A DNA stretch of 64,000 nucleotides from Vibrio harveyi NBRC 15634 = ATCC 14126 = KCTC 12724 (GCF_001591145.1 NZ_BCUF01000002.1:124001-188000), one strand, 5' to 3'; positions 1-11,388 are shown, counted from the first letter of the stretch. A program made the numbers and translations. The notes: generated by a model from the letters alone, not told the origin.

Positions 1-273
1 GCGCGTGGTAGTGCAATTGTGGCGGCTGTGAATGCGGATCTTCCGGTGCATGAGTACGCGGCTCGTCTCATTAAACAAGCGGTAACAGGCACTGGTGGCG
101 CAGACAAAGTTCAGGTTCAACATATGGTTCAACACATGCTTAAATTGCCAGCCAAGCCTCAAGCCGATGCCGCCGATGCGTTGGGTGTTGCCATTTGTCA
201 CGCTAACACCAATAAGACACTAGTGGCGCTCGCAGGTAAAGCAACCAGTGCAAGAAAAGGTCGTTACCGTTAG
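1..273 (+). CDS. ruvC: Crossover junction endodeoxyribonuclease RuvC, C-terminal part
   Basis: Partial gene cut by the left window edge; about 90 codons of the C-terminus remain, reading in frame from base 1. RuvC is the nuclease that resolves Holliday junctions together with RuvAB. The visible part holds the late RuvC segment in which the acidic DALGVAICH stretch carries a catalytic Asp of the family, followed by the basic tail ending RKGRYR. Identity rests on this motif and on ruvA and ruvB lying downstream. An unrelated chemotaxis gene separates it from ruvA. Confidence 0.9.
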   Translation, partial: ARGSAIVAAVNADLPVHEYAARLIKQAVTGTGGADKVQVQHMVQHMLKLPAKPQADAADALGVAICHANTNKTLVALAGKATSARKGRYR

Positions 274-395
274 GCGTATTCTCGTATTAAAAATGAGACA
301 TCTCAGACAGATTTATGGATTGGATTTGTTGATAAAATGTTACAAAATTATAGTGGTCAGAAGTCTAATAAGGAATCAATCAAGGAAGATTGAAC

Positions 396-1847
396 ATGAA
401 TCCAGCCACGCTGTGGCGCAGTGCATTTATGCCGCGCCAAACTCAATGGACAAGAACACAACAACGTCAAGCAGACATCCTCTCTCTATTTACCTTCATC
501 GCTTTCCTCGTCGGTATCTACAGCCTGATCAAATGGTCCAAACATGGATATGAAAGCCTAATTTTCACCTCAGTACTCTTAATCGCACTCGAACTAATAT
601 CCGCCTTTAGCCTGAGGTGGTTCAAACAACCAGCATTGTCGCTCAATCTTGGTTTTGTTGGCATGTCAGTGCATGCACTCAACATCATCTATCAAAGTGG
701 TGGCGTGGTCGATTCTACCCAAACTTACTGGGTGCCTTTGTTAGTCGTCGCTTTCTTTTTATCTGGCACTCGTATTATGGCAATCTCTTGGAGCGCGTTA
801 GTGATAGTGCTTTCTGCGGTAATGACGTATCAGCATGTATCTGGTTTTGGTTTTCCCCAACTCGTGTTGTCAGAATCTGCGCAGCGTGTGGAGATATGGT
901 CAGGTACCGTGTTACCGCTGGTGGTGATTTGTATTGCGCAAGCCTTTACCGCCAAGCAGCGAGACATCGCGATTGAAAGTGCAGAGAAAGCTAAAGCAGA
1001 AAGTGAGTTGGTGGCACAAAAGGCGACAGAAGGGGAGCTACGTTTAGCAGAGGTGCTAGAACAGGCGAATCAAAACTCAAGTGAGTTGAAACAAGTCTCC
1101 CAAGTGTTGGATGAACAATCATCGCAATTGGATGCTCAAGTGAACGCCCTTAATGTAAACAGTGAATCCCAAGCCAGTGCAGCCGAGCAAATGAGTCAGC
1201 AAGTGCATCACATGACGACTGGGATTGAAGAGTCCAGCAAGTTTGTCGAAGAGCTGCGCGAGAAGAGTGAGGGCGTTCATCAACAAGCTGAGAAAAGCTC
1301 GGAATTATTGGAGGACTCTACCCAAGCGATCAGCCAGATCATTACCAGTCATGAAGACATCATGAAAGTGGCGGACTTGATTACGTCGGTTGCGGAACAA
1401 ACCAACTTGCTCGCTCTGAATGCTGCTATTGAAGCGGCGAGAGCGGGTGAGCAGGGCAGAGGTTTTGCGGTCGTTGCGGACCAAGTTCGAGAGCTTTCGG
1501 CTAAGAGTAGTCAGTCGGCAGTGGAAATTCGTAACTTGCTTGATCGCAGTGAGCAAGAAGTGAAGCATGGTCAAAGCGTTGTGACGTCGAGTACAGAGCG
1601 AATGAACACCATTATTCAGCAAGTTACCACCATCTCTCACGATGTGCAGAGTTTGTCTGGCATCATGGCGACGCAAATGACGGCTTTAAAAGAGTTAGAT
1701 GAAGCCAGCAGTGAAGTTGCTAACGGCGTAGTGAACACCAAAACCATTGCCGAAACTGTCGCGCAATACGGCAACGAGCTGAACGGGCAAGTGGTCGCGG
1801 TGCGCAATCTGACTCAACAGCTTGATCAAGTTGTCTCAAAAATTTAA
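396..1847 (+). CDS. Methyl-accepting chemotaxis protein with a multi-spanning membrane N-terminus
   Basis: A 483-residue chemoreceptor. The first ~190 residues are a run of about six hydrophobic segments with no sizeable periplasmic sensor domain. A coiled-coil signalling half follows, with the highly conserved hairpin tip (around [18 protein letters not shown], roughly residues 332-350) that contacts CheA and CheW. No HAMP domain is evident. The ATG at 396 follows an AAGGAAG ribosome site with 7-base spacing; the upstream TTG at 390 is too close to it. The ligand is unknown; the membrane region itself may sense. It sits between ruvC and ruvA, which are usually adjacent. Confidence 0.9.
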   Translation: MNPATLWRSAFMPRQTQWTRTQQRQADILSLFTFIAFLVGIYSLIKWSKHGYESLIFTSVLLIALELISAFSLRWFKQPALSLNLGFVGMSVHALNIIYQSGGVVDSTQTYWVPLLVVAFFLSGTRIMAISWSALVIVLSAVMTYQHVSGFGFPQLVLSESAQRVEIWSGTVLPLVVICIAQAFTAKQRDIAIESAEKAKAESELVAQKATEGELRLAEVLEQANQNSSELKQVSQVLDEQSSQLDAQVNALNVNSESQASAAEQMSQQVHHMTTGIEESSKFVEELREKSEGVHQQAEKSSELLEDSTQAISQIITSHEDIMKVADLITSVAEQTNLLALNAAIEAARAGEQGRGFAVVADQVRELSAKSSQSAVEIRNLLDRSEQEVKHGQSVVTSSTERMNTIIQQVTTISHDVQSLSGIMATQMTALKELDEASSEVANGVVNTKTIAETVAQYGNELNGQVVAVRNLTQQLDQVVSKI

Positions 1848-1925
1848 CCCCACCGAATAAAGGACTGGATGTCTATCCAGTTCTTTATTATCCTGTCGCA
1901 AATTCATTTCCAAAGAGTATTTATA

Positions 1926-2540
1926 GTGATTGGACGTCTTCGCGGCACTCTGCTTGAAAAGCAACCACCTGAAGTTTTAATTGAAGTTAATGGCATTGGT
2001 TATGAAGTTCAGATGCCAATGAGCTGTTTCTACGAACTGCCAAATGTCGGCGAAGAAGCCATTATTTATACTCACTTTGTTGTGCGTGAAGACGCGCAAT
2101 TGCTTTACGGTTTCAACACAGTAAAAGAACGTGCGCTTTTCCGTGAAGTGATCAAAGCGAACGGTGTTGGTCCTAAGCTAGGTTTAGGTATTCTTTCTGG
2201 TATGACAGCGAGCCAATTCGTTTCTTGCGTTGAGCGGGAAGACATTTCAACGCTTGTGAAGCTACCGGGTGTTGGTAAGAAGACCGCTGAACGCCTCGTC
2301 GTAGAAATGAAAGACCGTCTGAAAGGGTGGGGCGCTGGCGATCTGTTTACGCCATTTACGGATGCAGCACCTGCGGACTCTGGCTCTGCGGGTTCTAACA
2401 ACGCAGAAGAAGAGGCAATCAGTGCGCTTCTTGCTCTGGGCTACAAACCGACTCAAGCGTCGAAAGTGGTTTCTCAGATCGCTAAACCGGATATGACCAG
2501 TGAGCAACTGATCCGTGAAGCACTAAAATCAATGGTGTAA
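1926..2540 (+). CDS. ruvA: Holliday junction branch migration protein RuvA
   Basis: 204 residues, the usual family length. RuvA tetramers bind four-way junctions and load the RuvB motor. An N-terminal OB-fold region (residues 1-64) is followed by two helix-hairpin-helix motifs, GVGPKLGLG at about 80-88 and [12 protein letters not shown] at 113-124, then a C-terminal RuvB-binding domain. The start is the GTG at 1926, giving [11 protein letters not shown] as in other RuvA proteins; the longer upstream reading frame is non-homologous. ruvB follows after 21 bases, so the two are probably co-transcribed. Confidence 0.96.
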   Translation: MIGRLRGTLLEKQPPEVLIEVNGIGYEVQMPMSCFYELPNVGEEAIIYTHFVVREDAQLLYGFNTVKERALFREVIKANGVGPKLGLGILSGMTASQFVSCVEREDISTLVKLPGVGKKTAERLVVEMKDRLKGWGAGDLFTPFTDAAPADSGSAGSNNAEEEAISALLALGYKPTQASKVVSQIAKPDMTSEQLIREALKSMV

Positions 2541-2561
2541 CGGAAAGCCCAAGGGAACAAT

Positions 2562-3566
2562 ATGATTGAAGCCGATCGTTTAATCGCTCCAGAAAATCCT
2601 TCGTTTCGTGATGAAGATGTTATCGACCGTGCGATTCGTCCTAAGAAACTGGCAGATTACCAAGGTCAGGATCACGTTCGTGATCAGATGGAGATTTTCA
2701 TCAAAGCCGCTCAATTGCGAAATGAAGCGCTTGACCACCTTTTGATTTTTGGTCCTCCGGGCTTGGGTAAAACCACGCTTGCGAATATCGTCGCCAATGA
2801 GATGGAAGTGAACATTCGAACCACTTCTGGCCCAGTGCTTGAGAAAGCAGGAGACTTGGCGGCGCTGCTGACTAACTTAGAAGAAAACGATGTGCTGTTC
2901 ATTGATGAGATTCACCGCTTAAGCCCGATGGTTGAAGAGGTGTTGTATCCAGCAATGGAGGATTATCAGTTGGACATCATGATTGGTGAAGGTCCTGCAG
3001 CACGCTCTATCAAAATTGATTTGCCACCTTTCACTTTGATCGGTGCAACGACGCGTGCAGGTTCTCTGACTTCGCCACTTCGTGACCGTTTCGGTATTAC
3101 GCAGCGTCTTGAGTACTATAAAGTAAAAGACCTGCAAGATATCGTTCAGCGCAGTGCCGATTGCTTGGGCTTGTCGATGGAATCAGAAGGTGCATTGGAA
3201 GTTGCTCGCCGTGCTCGTGGTACACCACGTATTGCTAACCGACTATTGCGCCGTGTTCGTGACTATGCCGAAGTGAAAGGTAATGGTCATATATGTGCTG
3301 ATACAGCAGACAAAGCGCTGAACATGCTTGATGTGGATGCAGAAGGCTTTGATTACATGGACCGTAAGCTGTTGCTTGCGATCATGGAGAAATTTGGTGG
3401 TGGACCTGTCGGTTTAGACAACATGGCAGCCGCGATTGGTGAAGAGAAAGACACCATTGAAGACGTTCTTGAGCCATATCTAATCCAACAAGGCTACTTG
3501 CAACGCACTCCTCGTGGTAGAATTGCCACAGATCGCGCTTATCTGCATTTCGGAATTGAAAAGTAA
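2562..3566 (+). CDS. ruvB: Holliday junction branch migration ATPase RuvB
   Basis: 334-residue AAA+ motor that drives branch migration with RuvA. Walker [11 protein letters not shown] is at residues 64-73, Walker B LFIDEIH at about 112-118, sensor I GATTRAG and the LRDRFG arginine region follow, and the C-terminal winged helix ends the protein. Length and motifs are typical. It lies 21 bases after ruvA on the same strand. Confidence 0.97.
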   Translation: MIEADRLIAPENPSFRDEDVIDRAIRPKKLADYQGQDHVRDQMEIFIKAAQLRNEALDHLLIFGPPGLGKTTLANIVANEMEVNIRTTSGPVLEKAGDLAALLTNLEENDVLFIDEIHRLSPMVEEVLYPAMEDYQLDIMIGEGPAARSIKIDLPPFTLIGATTRAGSLTSPLRDRFGITQRLEYYKVKDLQDIVQRSADCLGLSMESEGALEVARRARGTPRIANRLLRRVRDYAEVKGNGHICADTADKALNMLDVDAEGFDYMDRKLLLAIMEKFGGGPVGLDNMAAAIGEEKDTIEDVLEPYLIQQGYLQRTPRGRIATDRAYLHFGIEK

Positions 3567-4027
3567 GATTCCATCGCTGGGCGCTTAGCGCTCAGCGTTT
3601 CACCAATGTTGACCAACCTCTCATTTATTAAATCTCTTCTAATACTAAATAGGTAATAGAAACTTATAGATTGTTAACTCTATGTTCTTGCCTAACTGAT
3701 TATTTTCTCTCCTGATTACTCTCTATTAACATACTCATCGAATATCGATTGACCTGGATCAATGTGATGGATTTTTGTGCAAAATCAGCGCATAAAGATT
3801 GATGTATATCAAAGCGGTTTCCCGCCATAAACCTTTTGAAACAAACTGTTTTTACAAGTAATATTAGACCCAGCTATATTAGCTGATGCTTAACAATTAA
3901 CTAACCAATGAAGCACATTTTTGCAACAAAGCGTTGTGATAATTCAACATTTTTCAAGTGTGAATAACACTTGTGTATGGATTGCAATATGTAGAGAGTG
4001 TCATTCAGCCGACACATAGGAGTTACC
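3567..4027 (+). promoter_or_regulatory. cyd upstream region with two FNR-type boxes
   Basis: Non-coding region before cydA. Two inverted repeats fit the FNR consensus TTGAT-N4-ATCAA: TTGACCTGGATCAA at 3749-3762 (one mismatch) and TTGATGTATATCAA at 3799-3812 (perfect). Known biology: FNR and ArcA control cydAB in enterobacteria. A small GC-rich dyad near 3579-3595, just after ruvB, lacks a T-run and is only a doubtful terminator. The rest is A+T-rich with no coding signal. Confidence 0.7.
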
Positions 4028-5614
4028 ATGATTGACGTAGTTGATCTGTCGCGGTTGCAGTTTGCACTGACAGCGATGTATCACTTCCTATTCGTACCAT
4101 TGACTCTTGGTATGGCCTTCCTTTTGGCCATTATGGAATCGATGTACGTAATGACGAACAAGCAAATCTACAAGGACATGACCAAGTTCTGGGGTAAGCT
4201 GTTCGGTATTAACTTTGCACTTGGTGTGGCTACCGGCCTTACCATGGAGTTCCAGTTTGGTACGAACTGGTCTTACTACTCCCACTATGTAGGTGACATC
4301 TTCGGTGCACCACTGGCGATCGAAGCACTGGTTGCTTTCTTCCTGGAGTCAACTTTTGTTGGTCTATTCTTCTTCGGGTGGGATCGTCTATCTAAACGTC
4401 AACACTTAGCGGTAACCTGGTTGGTTGCTCTGGGTTCTAACTTCTCTGCACTTTGGATTCTTATTGCGAACGGCTGGATGCAAAACCCAGTTGGCGCTGA
4501 GTTCAACTTTGAAACCATGCGTATGGAAATGGTGAGCTTCGCAGACGTTGTTCTAAACCCTGTAGCGCAAGTTAAATTTGTACACACAGTAGCGTCTGGT
4601 TACACATGTGGTGCAATGTTTGTTCTAGGCATCAGTTCTTACTACTTATTGAAAGGTCGTGATGTGGCGTTCGCTCGTCGTTCGTTTGCTATCGCAGCTT
4701 CTTTCGGTATGGCAGCAATCCTGTCTACTATCGTGCTAGGTGATGAATCTGGTTACGAGCTTGGTGAAGTTCAAAAAGTGAAGCTTGCAGCAGTCGAAGC
4801 TGAGTGGCACACAGAACCAGCACCAGCGGCGTTCACACTGTTCGGTTTACCAAACCAAGAAACAATGAACACCGATTACGCAATTAAGATCCCTTACGTT
4901 ATGGGTATCATCGCGACACGTTCATTTGATGAGCAAGTAACAGGTCTGCACGACTTACGTGAAGAGCACGTTGACCGTATCCGTACTGGTATGTACGCAT
5001 ATGAATTGCTTGAAAAACTGCGTGCAGGCGACAAGTCTGAAGCAAACATGACTGCGTTTGACGAAGTGAAGGGTGACCTAGGTTATGGTCTACTTCTAAA
5101 ACGTTACACAGAAAACGTTGTTGACGCGACAGAAGACCAAATCCAAGCTGCTGCAGATGATTCAATCCCAACAGTATGGCCGCTATTCTGGTCATTCCGT
5201 ATCATGGTTGCGTGTGGCTTCATCATGCTATTCGTATTTGGTGCATCATTTATCCAAACATGTCGTCAGAAGATCGAACAGAAACCATGGATTCTTAAAG
5301 CTGCATTGTTCAGCATTCCACTTCCATGGATTGCGATCGAAGCAGGTTGGTTTGTTGCTGAGTACGGCCGTCAACCGTGGGCAGTAGGTGAAATCCTACC
5401 GGTACACGTTGCGGCTTCAGCACTAACAGCAGGTGAAATCTGGACTTCACTATTTGCAATCCTAGCGCTGTACACTGCATTCCTAATTGCAGAAGTATAC
5501 CTAATGGTGAAATTCGCTCGTAAAGGTCCAAGCAGCCTGAAAACTGGTCGCTACCACTTCGAGCAAAACGCTGACTCTGTTGAAGACAAAGTTAGCCGCC
5601 AAGTAGAAGCGTAA
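4028..5614 (+). CDS. cydA: Cytochrome bd ubiquinol oxidase subunit I
   Basis: 528-residue membrane subunit that oxidises quinol and carries hemes b558, b595 and d of the high-affinity terminal oxidase. His19, the axial heme ligand near the N-terminus, is present in [10 protein letters not shown], and the protein has many transmembrane helices and a periplasmic Q-loop. The ATG at 4028 follows TAGGAGTT with good spacing; an upstream ATG at 3998 would add ten non-homologous residues. First gene of cydA-cydB-cydX-ybgE. Confidence 0.97.
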   Translation: MIDVVDLSRLQFALTAMYHFLFVPLTLGMAFLLAIMESMYVMTNKQIYKDMTKFWGKLFGINFALGVATGLTMEFQFGTNWSYYSHYVGDIFGAPLAIEALVAFFLESTFVGLFFFGWDRLSKRQHLAVTWLVALGSNFSALWILIANGWMQNPVGAEFNFETMRMEMVSFADVVLNPVAQVKFVHTVASGYTCGAMFVLGISSYYLLKGRDVAFARRSFAIAASFGMAAILSTIVLGDESGYELGEVQKVKLAAVEAEWHTEPAPAAFTLFGLPNQETMNTDYAIKIPYVMGIIATRSFDEQVTGLHDLREEHVDRIRTGMYAYELLEKLRAGDKSEANMTAFDEVKGDLGYGLLLKRYTENVVDATEDQIQAAADDSIPTVWPLFWSFRIMVACGFIMLFVFGASFIQTCRQKIEQKPWILKAALFSIPLPWIAIEAGWFVAEYGRQPWAVGEILPVHVAASALTAGEIWTSLFAILALYTAFLIAEVYLMVKFARKGPSSLKTGRYHFEQNADSVEDKVSRQVEA

Positions 5615-5631
5615 GGTAAGGAGACAACAAG

Positions 5632-6768
5632 ATGTTTGATTACGAAATCTTGCGATTCATCTGGTGGGTACTGATCGGTGTTCTACTAGTTGGTTTCGCT
5701 ATTACTGACGGTTTCGATATGGGTGTAGGCGCGCTTGTACCTGTTATCGGTAAAAACGACACACAACGTCGTGTAATGATTAACTCAATCGCTCCGCACT
5801 GGGATGGTAACCAAGTTTGGCTTATCACTGCTGGTGGTGCATTGTTCGCAGCATGGCCTTTGGTTTACGCGACATCGTTTTCTGGTTTCTACCTAGCGAT
5901 GATCCTAACTCTAGCGGCACTTTGGCTACGTCCGATTGGTCTTGATTACCGCTCAAAAATCGAAGATCCAAAATGGCGTAACACTTGGGATATCTGTATC
6001 TCAATCAGTGGCTTCGTTCCACCAATCATCTTTGGTGTAGCGTTTGGTAACCTTCTACAAGGTGTTCCATTCCAGTTGAACGAATTCCTAATGCCAACGT
6101 ACCACGGTTCATTCTTTGGTCTACTAAACCCATTTGCTCTACTATGTGGTCTAGTAAGTTTGTTCATGATCCTGATGCAAGGTGCAACTTGGCTTCAAAT
6201 GAAGACAACTGGCGAAGTACATACTCGTGCTCGTAATGTGGCTCAGCTAACAGGTCTACTAACTGTTATTGCATTTGTGGTTGCTGGTTTCTGGATCCAA
6301 AGCATCGAAGGCTACGTTATCGTAGGTGGCATCGACACTGCAGCGGCTTCTAACCCTCTAAACAAAGAGGTTATCCGTGAAGCTGGTGCGTGGATGAACA
6401 ACTTTGAAGCTTACCCACTACTATGGGCTGCACCTGTACTGGGTGTTGCTATGCCGCTACTAGCTGTATTGGCATCTCGCCTAGAGAAGTGTGGTATCGC
6501 GTTCCTAACGTCAAGCCTTGGCAACGCTGGTGTTATCTTTACTGCTGGTATCGCAATGTTCCCATTCGTAATGCCTTCAGACCTAATGCCAAGCCAAAGT
6601 CTGACAATGTGGGATGCAACTTCATCTGAACTGACTCTGAACCTAATGACAGGCGTAGCGTTTGTTATGGTTCCTATCATCCTTGCTTACACGTCTTGGA
6701 CTTACTACAAGATGTTTGGCCGCTTGGATGACCAGTTCATCGAAGAAAACAAAAACTCACTATACTAA
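5632..6768 (+). CDS. cydB: Cytochrome bd ubiquinol oxidase subunit II
   Basis: 378-residue polytopic partner of CydA. The N-terminus contains the conserved ITDGFDMGVGALVP stretch and the HWDGNQVWLI segment typical of CydB. Starts 17 bases after cydA with an AAGGAG site and is followed after 12 bases by cydX. Confidence 0.97.
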   Translation: MFDYEILRFIWWVLIGVLLVGFAITDGFDMGVGALVPVIGKNDTQRRVMINSIAPHWDGNQVWLITAGGALFAAWPLVYATSFSGFYLAMILTLAALWLRPIGLDYRSKIEDPKWRNTWDICISISGFVPPIIFGVAFGNLLQGVPFQLNEFLMPTYHGSFFGLLNPFALLCGLVSLFMILMQGATWLQMKTTGEVHTRARNVAQLTGLLTVIAFVVAGFWIQSIEGYVIVGGIDTAAASNPLNKEVIREAGAWMNNFEAYPLLWAAPVLGVAMPLLAVLASRLEKCGIAFLTSSLGNAGVIFTAGIAMFPFVMPSDLMPSQSLTMWDATSSELTLNLMTGVAFVMVPIILAYTSWTYYKMFGRLDDQFIEENKNSLY

Positions 6769-6780
6769 GGAGCTATTACT

Positions 6781-6888
6781 ATGTGGTATTTCGCATGGAT
6801 TCTAGGTGTACTACTTGCTTGTGCATTCGGTATCATCAACGCTCTTTGGTTAGAGCACTCAGAAATGATGGATAAAGACAGTGAGTAA
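6781..6888 (+). CDS. cydX: Cytochrome bd small subunit CydX
   Basis: 35-residue single-helix protein beginning MWYFAWILG and ending in an acidic tail. CydX is required for stability and activity of the bd oxidase. The start follows AAGGAG. Its last 8 bases overlap the GTG start of ybgE, suggesting translational coupling. Confidence 0.93.
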   Translation: MWYFAWILGVLLACAFGIINALWLEHSEMMDKDSE

Positions 6889-7183
6889 TCTCGCTGACAA
6901 GGTAGCGAAACTTCACGCACCAATGGACAAGACTCTGCTAAGAGTCTTGGCCTTAATCCTTGGCTTTATGCATGTAGGGTTGGTGATGTGGGATCCGAAC
7001 GCATACCATCGAGAAATTGGTGGCTTTAATGCGTTTATCGCACCAGCGCTGATTTGGGCAGTGTGCTCAAGCATGGTATATGGTGTGGGCTTCAAGCCAA
7101 GAAATTGGTACTGGCAGGTGCTGTTCAGTCCTTATTTCTCGCTCGCTATCTTAATTTATCTAACTGCACTGTATTTCATGTAA
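6881..7183 (+). CDS. ybgE: Cyd operon protein YbgE
   Basis: 100-residue inner-membrane protein of the cyd operon with about three hydrophobic segments. It is conserved next to cydABX but its role is not established. The GTG at 6881 lies inside the end of cydX. A strong terminator follows at 7223. Confidence 0.87.
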   Translation: MSNLADKVAKLHAPMDKTLLRVLALILGFMHVGLVMWDPNAYHREIGGFNAFIAPALIWAVCSSMVYGVGFKPRNWYWQVLFSPYFSLAILIYLTALYFM

Positions 7184-7222
7184 GCGTTACAGACTGAAAT
7201 AAAGTCGGTTACTAAATCATCG

Positions 7223-7259
7223 AATAAAAGCCAGACTCATAGTCTGGCTTTTATTTTTT
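7223..7259 (+). terminator. Intrinsic terminator of the cyd operon
   Basis: Perfect 15-bp stem (7223-7237 with 7241-7255), a 3-base loop, and a T-run. Closes cydABX-ybgE before the tol operon. Confidence 0.9.
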
Positions 7260-7354
7260 CTACAAATTTCAAAAATATTCCCTTAGCTCAGTACCAATTG
7301 CTGTCGCTTCAGTTATAGTAATTGCTTTAAAGAATTGAATATATTGGTACTCCC

Positions 7355-7774
7355 TTGCAAGGCACATCAAATTCCTTCCGCTGGCCAATCACGGTGTATT
7401 ACGAAGACACTGATGCGGGCGGCGTCGTCTATCACTCAAATTATTTAAAATTCTTTGAACGTGCGCGTACTGAGTTATTGCGTGCAAAAGGCATTTCTCA
7501 AAATCTGTTGTTGGAACAAAATATAGGTTTCGTTGTCCGACACATGGATATCGATTTCAACCAAGGGGCTAGATTGGACGAGCATTTGACCGTTCTTACC
7601 CGAGTGTCAGAAATAAAACGTGCGTCTCTGCAATTCTGTCAAGAGTTAGTCAATGATGAAGGCAAAACATTGTGCAAGACAATTGTTAAGGTAGCATGTA
7701 TCGATAATAAGAAAATGAAACCAATAGCTATCCCATCTTTTATCAATTCGGAGCTAACAAATAGTGACTGCTGA
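7355..7774 (+). CDS. ybgC: Acyl-CoA thioesterase YbgC, tol-pal associated
   Basis: 139-residue hot-dog fold thioesterase. The 4HBT signature [20 protein letters not shown] (residues 17-36) includes the catalytic Asp and leads the tol operon as in E. coli. The start is called at a TTG (7355), because no ATG lies upstream of the conserved [13 protein letters not shown] segment; the ribosome site is weak. Its end overlaps tolQ by 11 bases. Confidence 0.92.
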   Translation: MQGTSNSFRWPITVYYEDTDAGGVVYHSNYLKFFERARTELLRAKGISQNLLLEQNIGFVVRHMDIDFNQGARLDEHLTVLTRVSEIKRASLQFCQELVNDEGKTLCKTIVKVACIDNKKMKPIAIPSFINSELTNSDC

Positions 7775-8462
7775 TATTTCCATTTTAGATCTCTTTCTTC
7801 AGGCCAGTCTGTTGGTAAAGCTTGTGATGCTGACACTACTCGGTATGTCTGTCGCATCTTGGGCAATGATCATCAAGCGCAGCAAAGTGTTGTCTCAAGC
7901 ATCGAAAGATGCCGAGTCATTTGAAGACAAATTCTGGTCAGGTACTGATCTTTCTCAGCTTTACCAAAAGGTAAAAGCCCGTAAAGATGACATTACTGGC
8001 ACAGAAGAAATCTTCTACGCAGGTTTTACAGAGTTTGCACGTCTACGCAAAAGCAATGCGAATTCTCCAGCTTACATCATGGAAGGTACGGGTCGTGCGA
8101 TGCGTGTCTCCGTTGCTCGTGAAGTCGATGAACTGGAAACGAGCCTACCATTTCTTGCCACAGTTGGTTCAATTAGCCCGTACATTGGTCTATTTGGTAC
8201 TGTTTGGGGCATCATGCACGCCTTTATTGCACTAGGTGAAGTGAAGCAGGCGACACTTTCTATGGTGGCTCCTGGTATCGCAGAAGCACTGATTGCAACT
8301 GCTATGGGTCTATTTGCCGCTATTCCAGCAGTAATGGCTTACAACCGTCTAAGCAACAAAGTAAGTAAGTTAGAGCACACTTACGCGACTTTCTCTGAAG
8401 AATTCCACAGCATCCTGCACCGTCAAGCGATGGCGGGTAGAGACAGCGCAAGTAAGGAATAA
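7764..8462 (+). CDS. tolQ: Tol-Pal system protein TolQ
   Basis: 232-residue inner-membrane proton-channel subunit of the ExbB/TolQ/MotA family with three transmembrane segments, the last two in the conserved [18 protein letters not shown] and [19 protein letters not shown] regions. With TolR it energises TolA. The GTG start at 7764 overlaps ybgC and is preceded by CGGAG. Confidence 0.96.
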   Translation: MTADISILDLFLQASLLVKLVMLTLLGMSVASWAMIIKRSKVLSQASKDAESFEDKFWSGTDLSQLYQKVKARKDDITGTEEIFYAGFTEFARLRKSNANSPAYIMEGTGRAMRVSVAREVDELETSLPFLATVGSISPYIGLFGTVWGIMHAFIALGEVKQATLSMVAPGIAEALIATAMGLFAAIPAVMAYNRLSNKVSKLEHTYATFSEEFHSILHRQAMAGRDSASKE

Positions 8463-8465
8463 GGC

Positions 8466-8909
8466 ATGGCGGGTTACCAACCTAAAAAGCGTAAAATGAC
8501 AGCAGAGATCAACGTCGTGCCATATATCGACGTCATGCTCGTATTGCTGATCATTTTTATGGCAACCGCTCCATTTGTCACCCAAGGTGTTGATGTAGAT
8601 CTTCCACAAACATCGACAGCTGAATCGATGCAAGATATAGCGGGTGATACAGACAGCAGCTTTATCATCATTGAAATTGATCGCGACGGGAATTTAGGTC
8701 TGAGCGTGAATGACGAAGAGGTTCAGCGCGGTCTATCACTACAAGACGTGATTGTACGAGTGAAAGCAGAACGCTCTATCAAGCCAGATTCACCTGTTGC
8801 GGTGGGCGGCGATGCGGCGACGCCATATGCTGACGTTGTACTTTTGCTTGACGAGTTAAGTCGTGCAGGCATCCCAAAAGTGGGTCTGATGACCGATATC
8901 AAGGAATAG
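8466..8909 (+). CDS. tolR: Tol-Pal system protein TolR
   Basis: 147-residue single-pass protein of the ExbD/TolR family. The transmembrane segment contains the conserved Asp in [14 protein letters not shown], the residue implicated in proton conduction. A periplasmic domain follows. Three bases after tolQ. Confidence 0.96.
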   Translation: MAGYQPKKRKMTAEINVVPYIDVMLVLLIIFMATAPFVTQGVDVDLPQTSTAESMQDIAGDTDSSFIIIEIDRDGNLGLSVNDEEVQRGLSLQDVIVRVKAERSIKPDSPVAVGGDAATPYADVVLLLDELSRAGIPKVGLMTDIKE

Positions 8910-8922
8910 ACATCGTACATCT

Positions 8923-9993
8923 ATGAAAGACAACAAGAAGAAACGCAAAGAATACACCAAGCCGATAGCGATATCGGTTGGTTTGCATGCGCTGTTAGTC
9001 GTTGCTCTACTTTGGGGTACAGATTTCACAATGTCTAAGCCGGAACCTACGGGGCAAATGGTGCAGGCAGTGGTCATTGACCCTAAACTTGTTCAACAGC
9101 AAGCGAAAGAGATTCGTCAGCAACGCGAAAAAGCGGCAAAGAAAGAGCAAGACCGTCTTGATAAGTTGAGACGTGAAGCTGAGCAGCTTGAGAAAAATCG
9201 CAAAGCAGAAGAAGAACAGATTCGTAAACTGAAAGAGCAACAGGCGAAAGATGCCAAAGCCGCTCGCGAAGCCGAAGCTGCTCGTAAGAAGAAAGAGCAA
9301 GAGCGTAAGGCAGAGGAAGAACGCACTCGTAAAGAAAAAGAACGTGCAGCAAAAGCAGAAAAAGAACGTAAAGCCAAAGAAGAGGCTGTACGTAAAGCTG
9401 AGCAGCAACGTATTGCTAAAGAAGCTGCCGCAGCAAAAGCGGAACAAGAGCGTGTAGCGCGCGAGAAAGCTGCGAAAGAAGCAGAAGAGAAAGCGCGTCG
9501 TGAACGTGAGGCCGCAGCAAAAGCAGAGCAAGAACGTATTGCGAAAGAAAAAGCCGCGAAAGAGGCCGCTGAAAAAGCGCGCAAAGAAAAAGAGCGTCTT
9601 GAGCGATTAGAGCGTGAGCGTAAAGAGCAAGAAGCAGCGTTGGATGACATCTTTGCTGGATTGGAAAGTGAAACAAGCGCAAACCAGCAGGCTCAAGGGC
9701 AATTTGTTGCTGATGAAGTCTCTCGTTATAGCTCTATCTATACTCAGCTTATTCAAAGCAAACTGCTAAAGGACGATTACCTATTGGGAAAGGAGTGTAG
9801 AGTTAACATTAAGCTGATTCCTACGGGTGCTGACATGATCGTTTCGTCAGTCAATGTGCTTTCTGGTGACTCTAGAGTATGCGCGGCTGCAAAGAGCGCA
9901 ATCGCACAAGTGCCGAGTTTTCCAATATCTACTGATTCAACAGTTAACCAAAGGCTGAAGGACATTAACCTTACGGTCGCACTACAACAATAA
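8923..9993 (+). CDS. tolA: Tol-Pal system protein TolA
   Basis: 356-residue spanning protein. One transmembrane helix near residues 14-32, then a very long charged coiled-coil (about 45-245) of Ala/Lys/Glu/Arg repeats, then a C-terminal globular domain that contacts TolB and Pal. The low-complexity middle produces long open frames on the opposite strand that are artefacts. It links the TolQR motor to the outer membrane during cell division. Confidence 0.95.
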   Translation: MKDNKKKRKEYTKPIAISVGLHALLVVALLWGTDFTMSKPEPTGQMVQAVVIDPKLVQQQAKEIRQQREKAAKKEQDRLDKLRREAEQLEKNRKAEEEQIRKLKEQQAKDAKAAREAEAARKKKEQERKAEEERTRKEKERAAKAEKERKAKEEAVRKAEQQRIAKEAAAAKAEQERVAREKAAKEAEEKARREREAAAKAEQERIAKEKAAKEAAEKARKEKERLERLERERKEQEAALDDIFAGLESETSANQQAQGQFVADEVSRYSSIYTQLIQSKLLKDDYLLGKECRVNIKLIPTGADMIVSSVNVLSGDSRVCAAAKSAIAQVPSFPISTDSTVNQRLKDINLTVALQQ

Positions 9994-10003
9994 GGGATAA
10001 GCC

Positions 10004-11356
10004 GTGATTAAACGCCTTTTACTAGGAATGTTTGTACTGCTTGGCAGTCTAACGAGTGTGGCTCATGCTGCACTAGAGCTGGTGATTACTGATGGTATTG
10101 ATTCAGCACGACCAATTGCTGTTGTTCCATTCAAATGGGAAGGCAGTAAACCTCTTCCAACTGATATTTCAGCTGTGATTGCTTCTGATTTGCAACGCAG
10201 TGGTAAATTCAGCCCTGTACCAACGAGCAAAATGCCACAAACTCCATTCAATGAATCAGAGGTGAACTTTGATGCGTGGACTGGCCTTGGCGTTGATGCT
10301 CTGCTAACTGGTTCAATTAAGCAAAACGAGCAAGGCAACTATGTGGTTAACTACCAATTAGTGGACGTTGTTCGTGGTCAACTAACGGGCGGTCAGAGTA
10401 AAGCTCTTGGTGGTGATGGTGAGCTGGTACTTTCTAAAGATCATGTTCTTTTCAATAAAGTAGCAACGGTTGAAGCTCCACGCATGCGTGAATACGCGCA
10501 CCGCATTTCTGACCTTGTTTACGAGCAACTTACTGGCGAACGGGGTGCATTTATGACGCGTATTGCTTACGTTGTTGTAAATGACAAAGATCGCTTCCCA
10601 TACCAACTTCGCGTTGCGGATTACGATGGTTACAACGAACGTTTGGTACTTCGTTCTAAGCAACCGCTTATGTCTCCTGCATGGTCACCAGATGGCCAGA
10701 AGCTAGCATACGTGAGCTTCCAAAATGGTCAGGCTGAAATCTTCATCATGAACATCTATACCGGTGAGCGTGAGAAGGTAACGTCATACCCTCGTCATAA
10801 TGGTGCGCCAAGATTCTCGCCGGATGGCAGTAAACTTGCTTTGGTACTGTCTAAGACAGGTTCACTTCAGGTTTACACCTTGGATCTAAAAACACGTAAG
10901 CTGACACAAATTACGCGTGGCAGATCAAATAATACAGAACCGTTCTGGCACCCCGATGGCAAATCACTGATTTTCACATCAGACAGGGGTGGTAAACCTC
11001 AGATTTATCAAGTAAATTTGGGCAGCGGTTCAACTAACCGCTTGACTTGGCAAGGCAGTCAGAACTTGGGTGGACAAATCACTCCTGACGGTCGATTCCT
11101 TGTCATGGTGAATCGCAGTGATTCGGGCTTCAACTTGGCTAAACAAGATTTGGAAACAGGTGCTCTTCAGGTGCTAACAAAAACGTTGCTTGATGAGTCT
11201 CCGAGCATTGCCCCAAATGGTGGCATGGTTATCTATAGCTCGATTTACAACAAGAAAAACGTACTATCGATGGTGTCAATTGATGGTCGATTTAAAGCTA
11301 GATTACCGGCAACAAATGGGCGTGTAAGAGCTCCCGCATGGTCACCGTTTTTGTAG
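10004..11356 (+). CDS. tolB: Tol-Pal system beta-propeller protein TolB
   Basis: 450-residue periplasmic protein with a Sec signal peptide (about 22 residues, ending AHA). The N-terminal alpha/beta domain is followed by PD40-type propeller repeats ([42 protein letters not shown]). It cycles between Pal and TolA. The start is GTG at 10004 behind AAGGGATAAG. Confidence 0.97.
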   Translation: MIKRLLLGMFVLLGSLTSVAHAALELVITDGIDSARPIAVVPFKWEGSKPLPTDISAVIASDLQRSGKFSPVPTSKMPQTPFNESEVNFDAWTGLGVDALLTGSIKQNEQGNYVVNYQLVDVVRGQLTGGQSKALGGDGELVLSKDHVLFNKVATVEAPRMREYAHRISDLVYEQLTGERGAFMTRIAYVVVNDKDRFPYQLRVADYDGYNERLVLRSKQPLMSPAWSPDGQKLAYVSFQNGQAEIFIMNIYTGEREKVTSYPRHNGAPRFSPDGSKLALVLSKTGSLQVYTLDLKTRKLTQITRGRSNNTEPFWHPDGKSLIFTSDRGGKPQIYQVNLGSGSTNRLTWQGSQNLGGQITPDGRFLVMVNRSDSGFNLAKQDLETGALQVLTKTLLDESPSIAPNGGMVIYSSIYNKKNVLSMVSIDGRFKARLPATNGRVRAPAWSPFL

Positions 11357-11388
11357 TAAGAAAAAATTGATTAATAAAGGAAAATAAG

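Noticed and set aside
9007..9682. Long open frames opposite tolA (Phe/Leu- and Ser/Ala-rich)
   Set aside because: They mirror the Lys/Glu/Ala repeats of the TolA coiled coil; no ribosome sites and low-complexity products.
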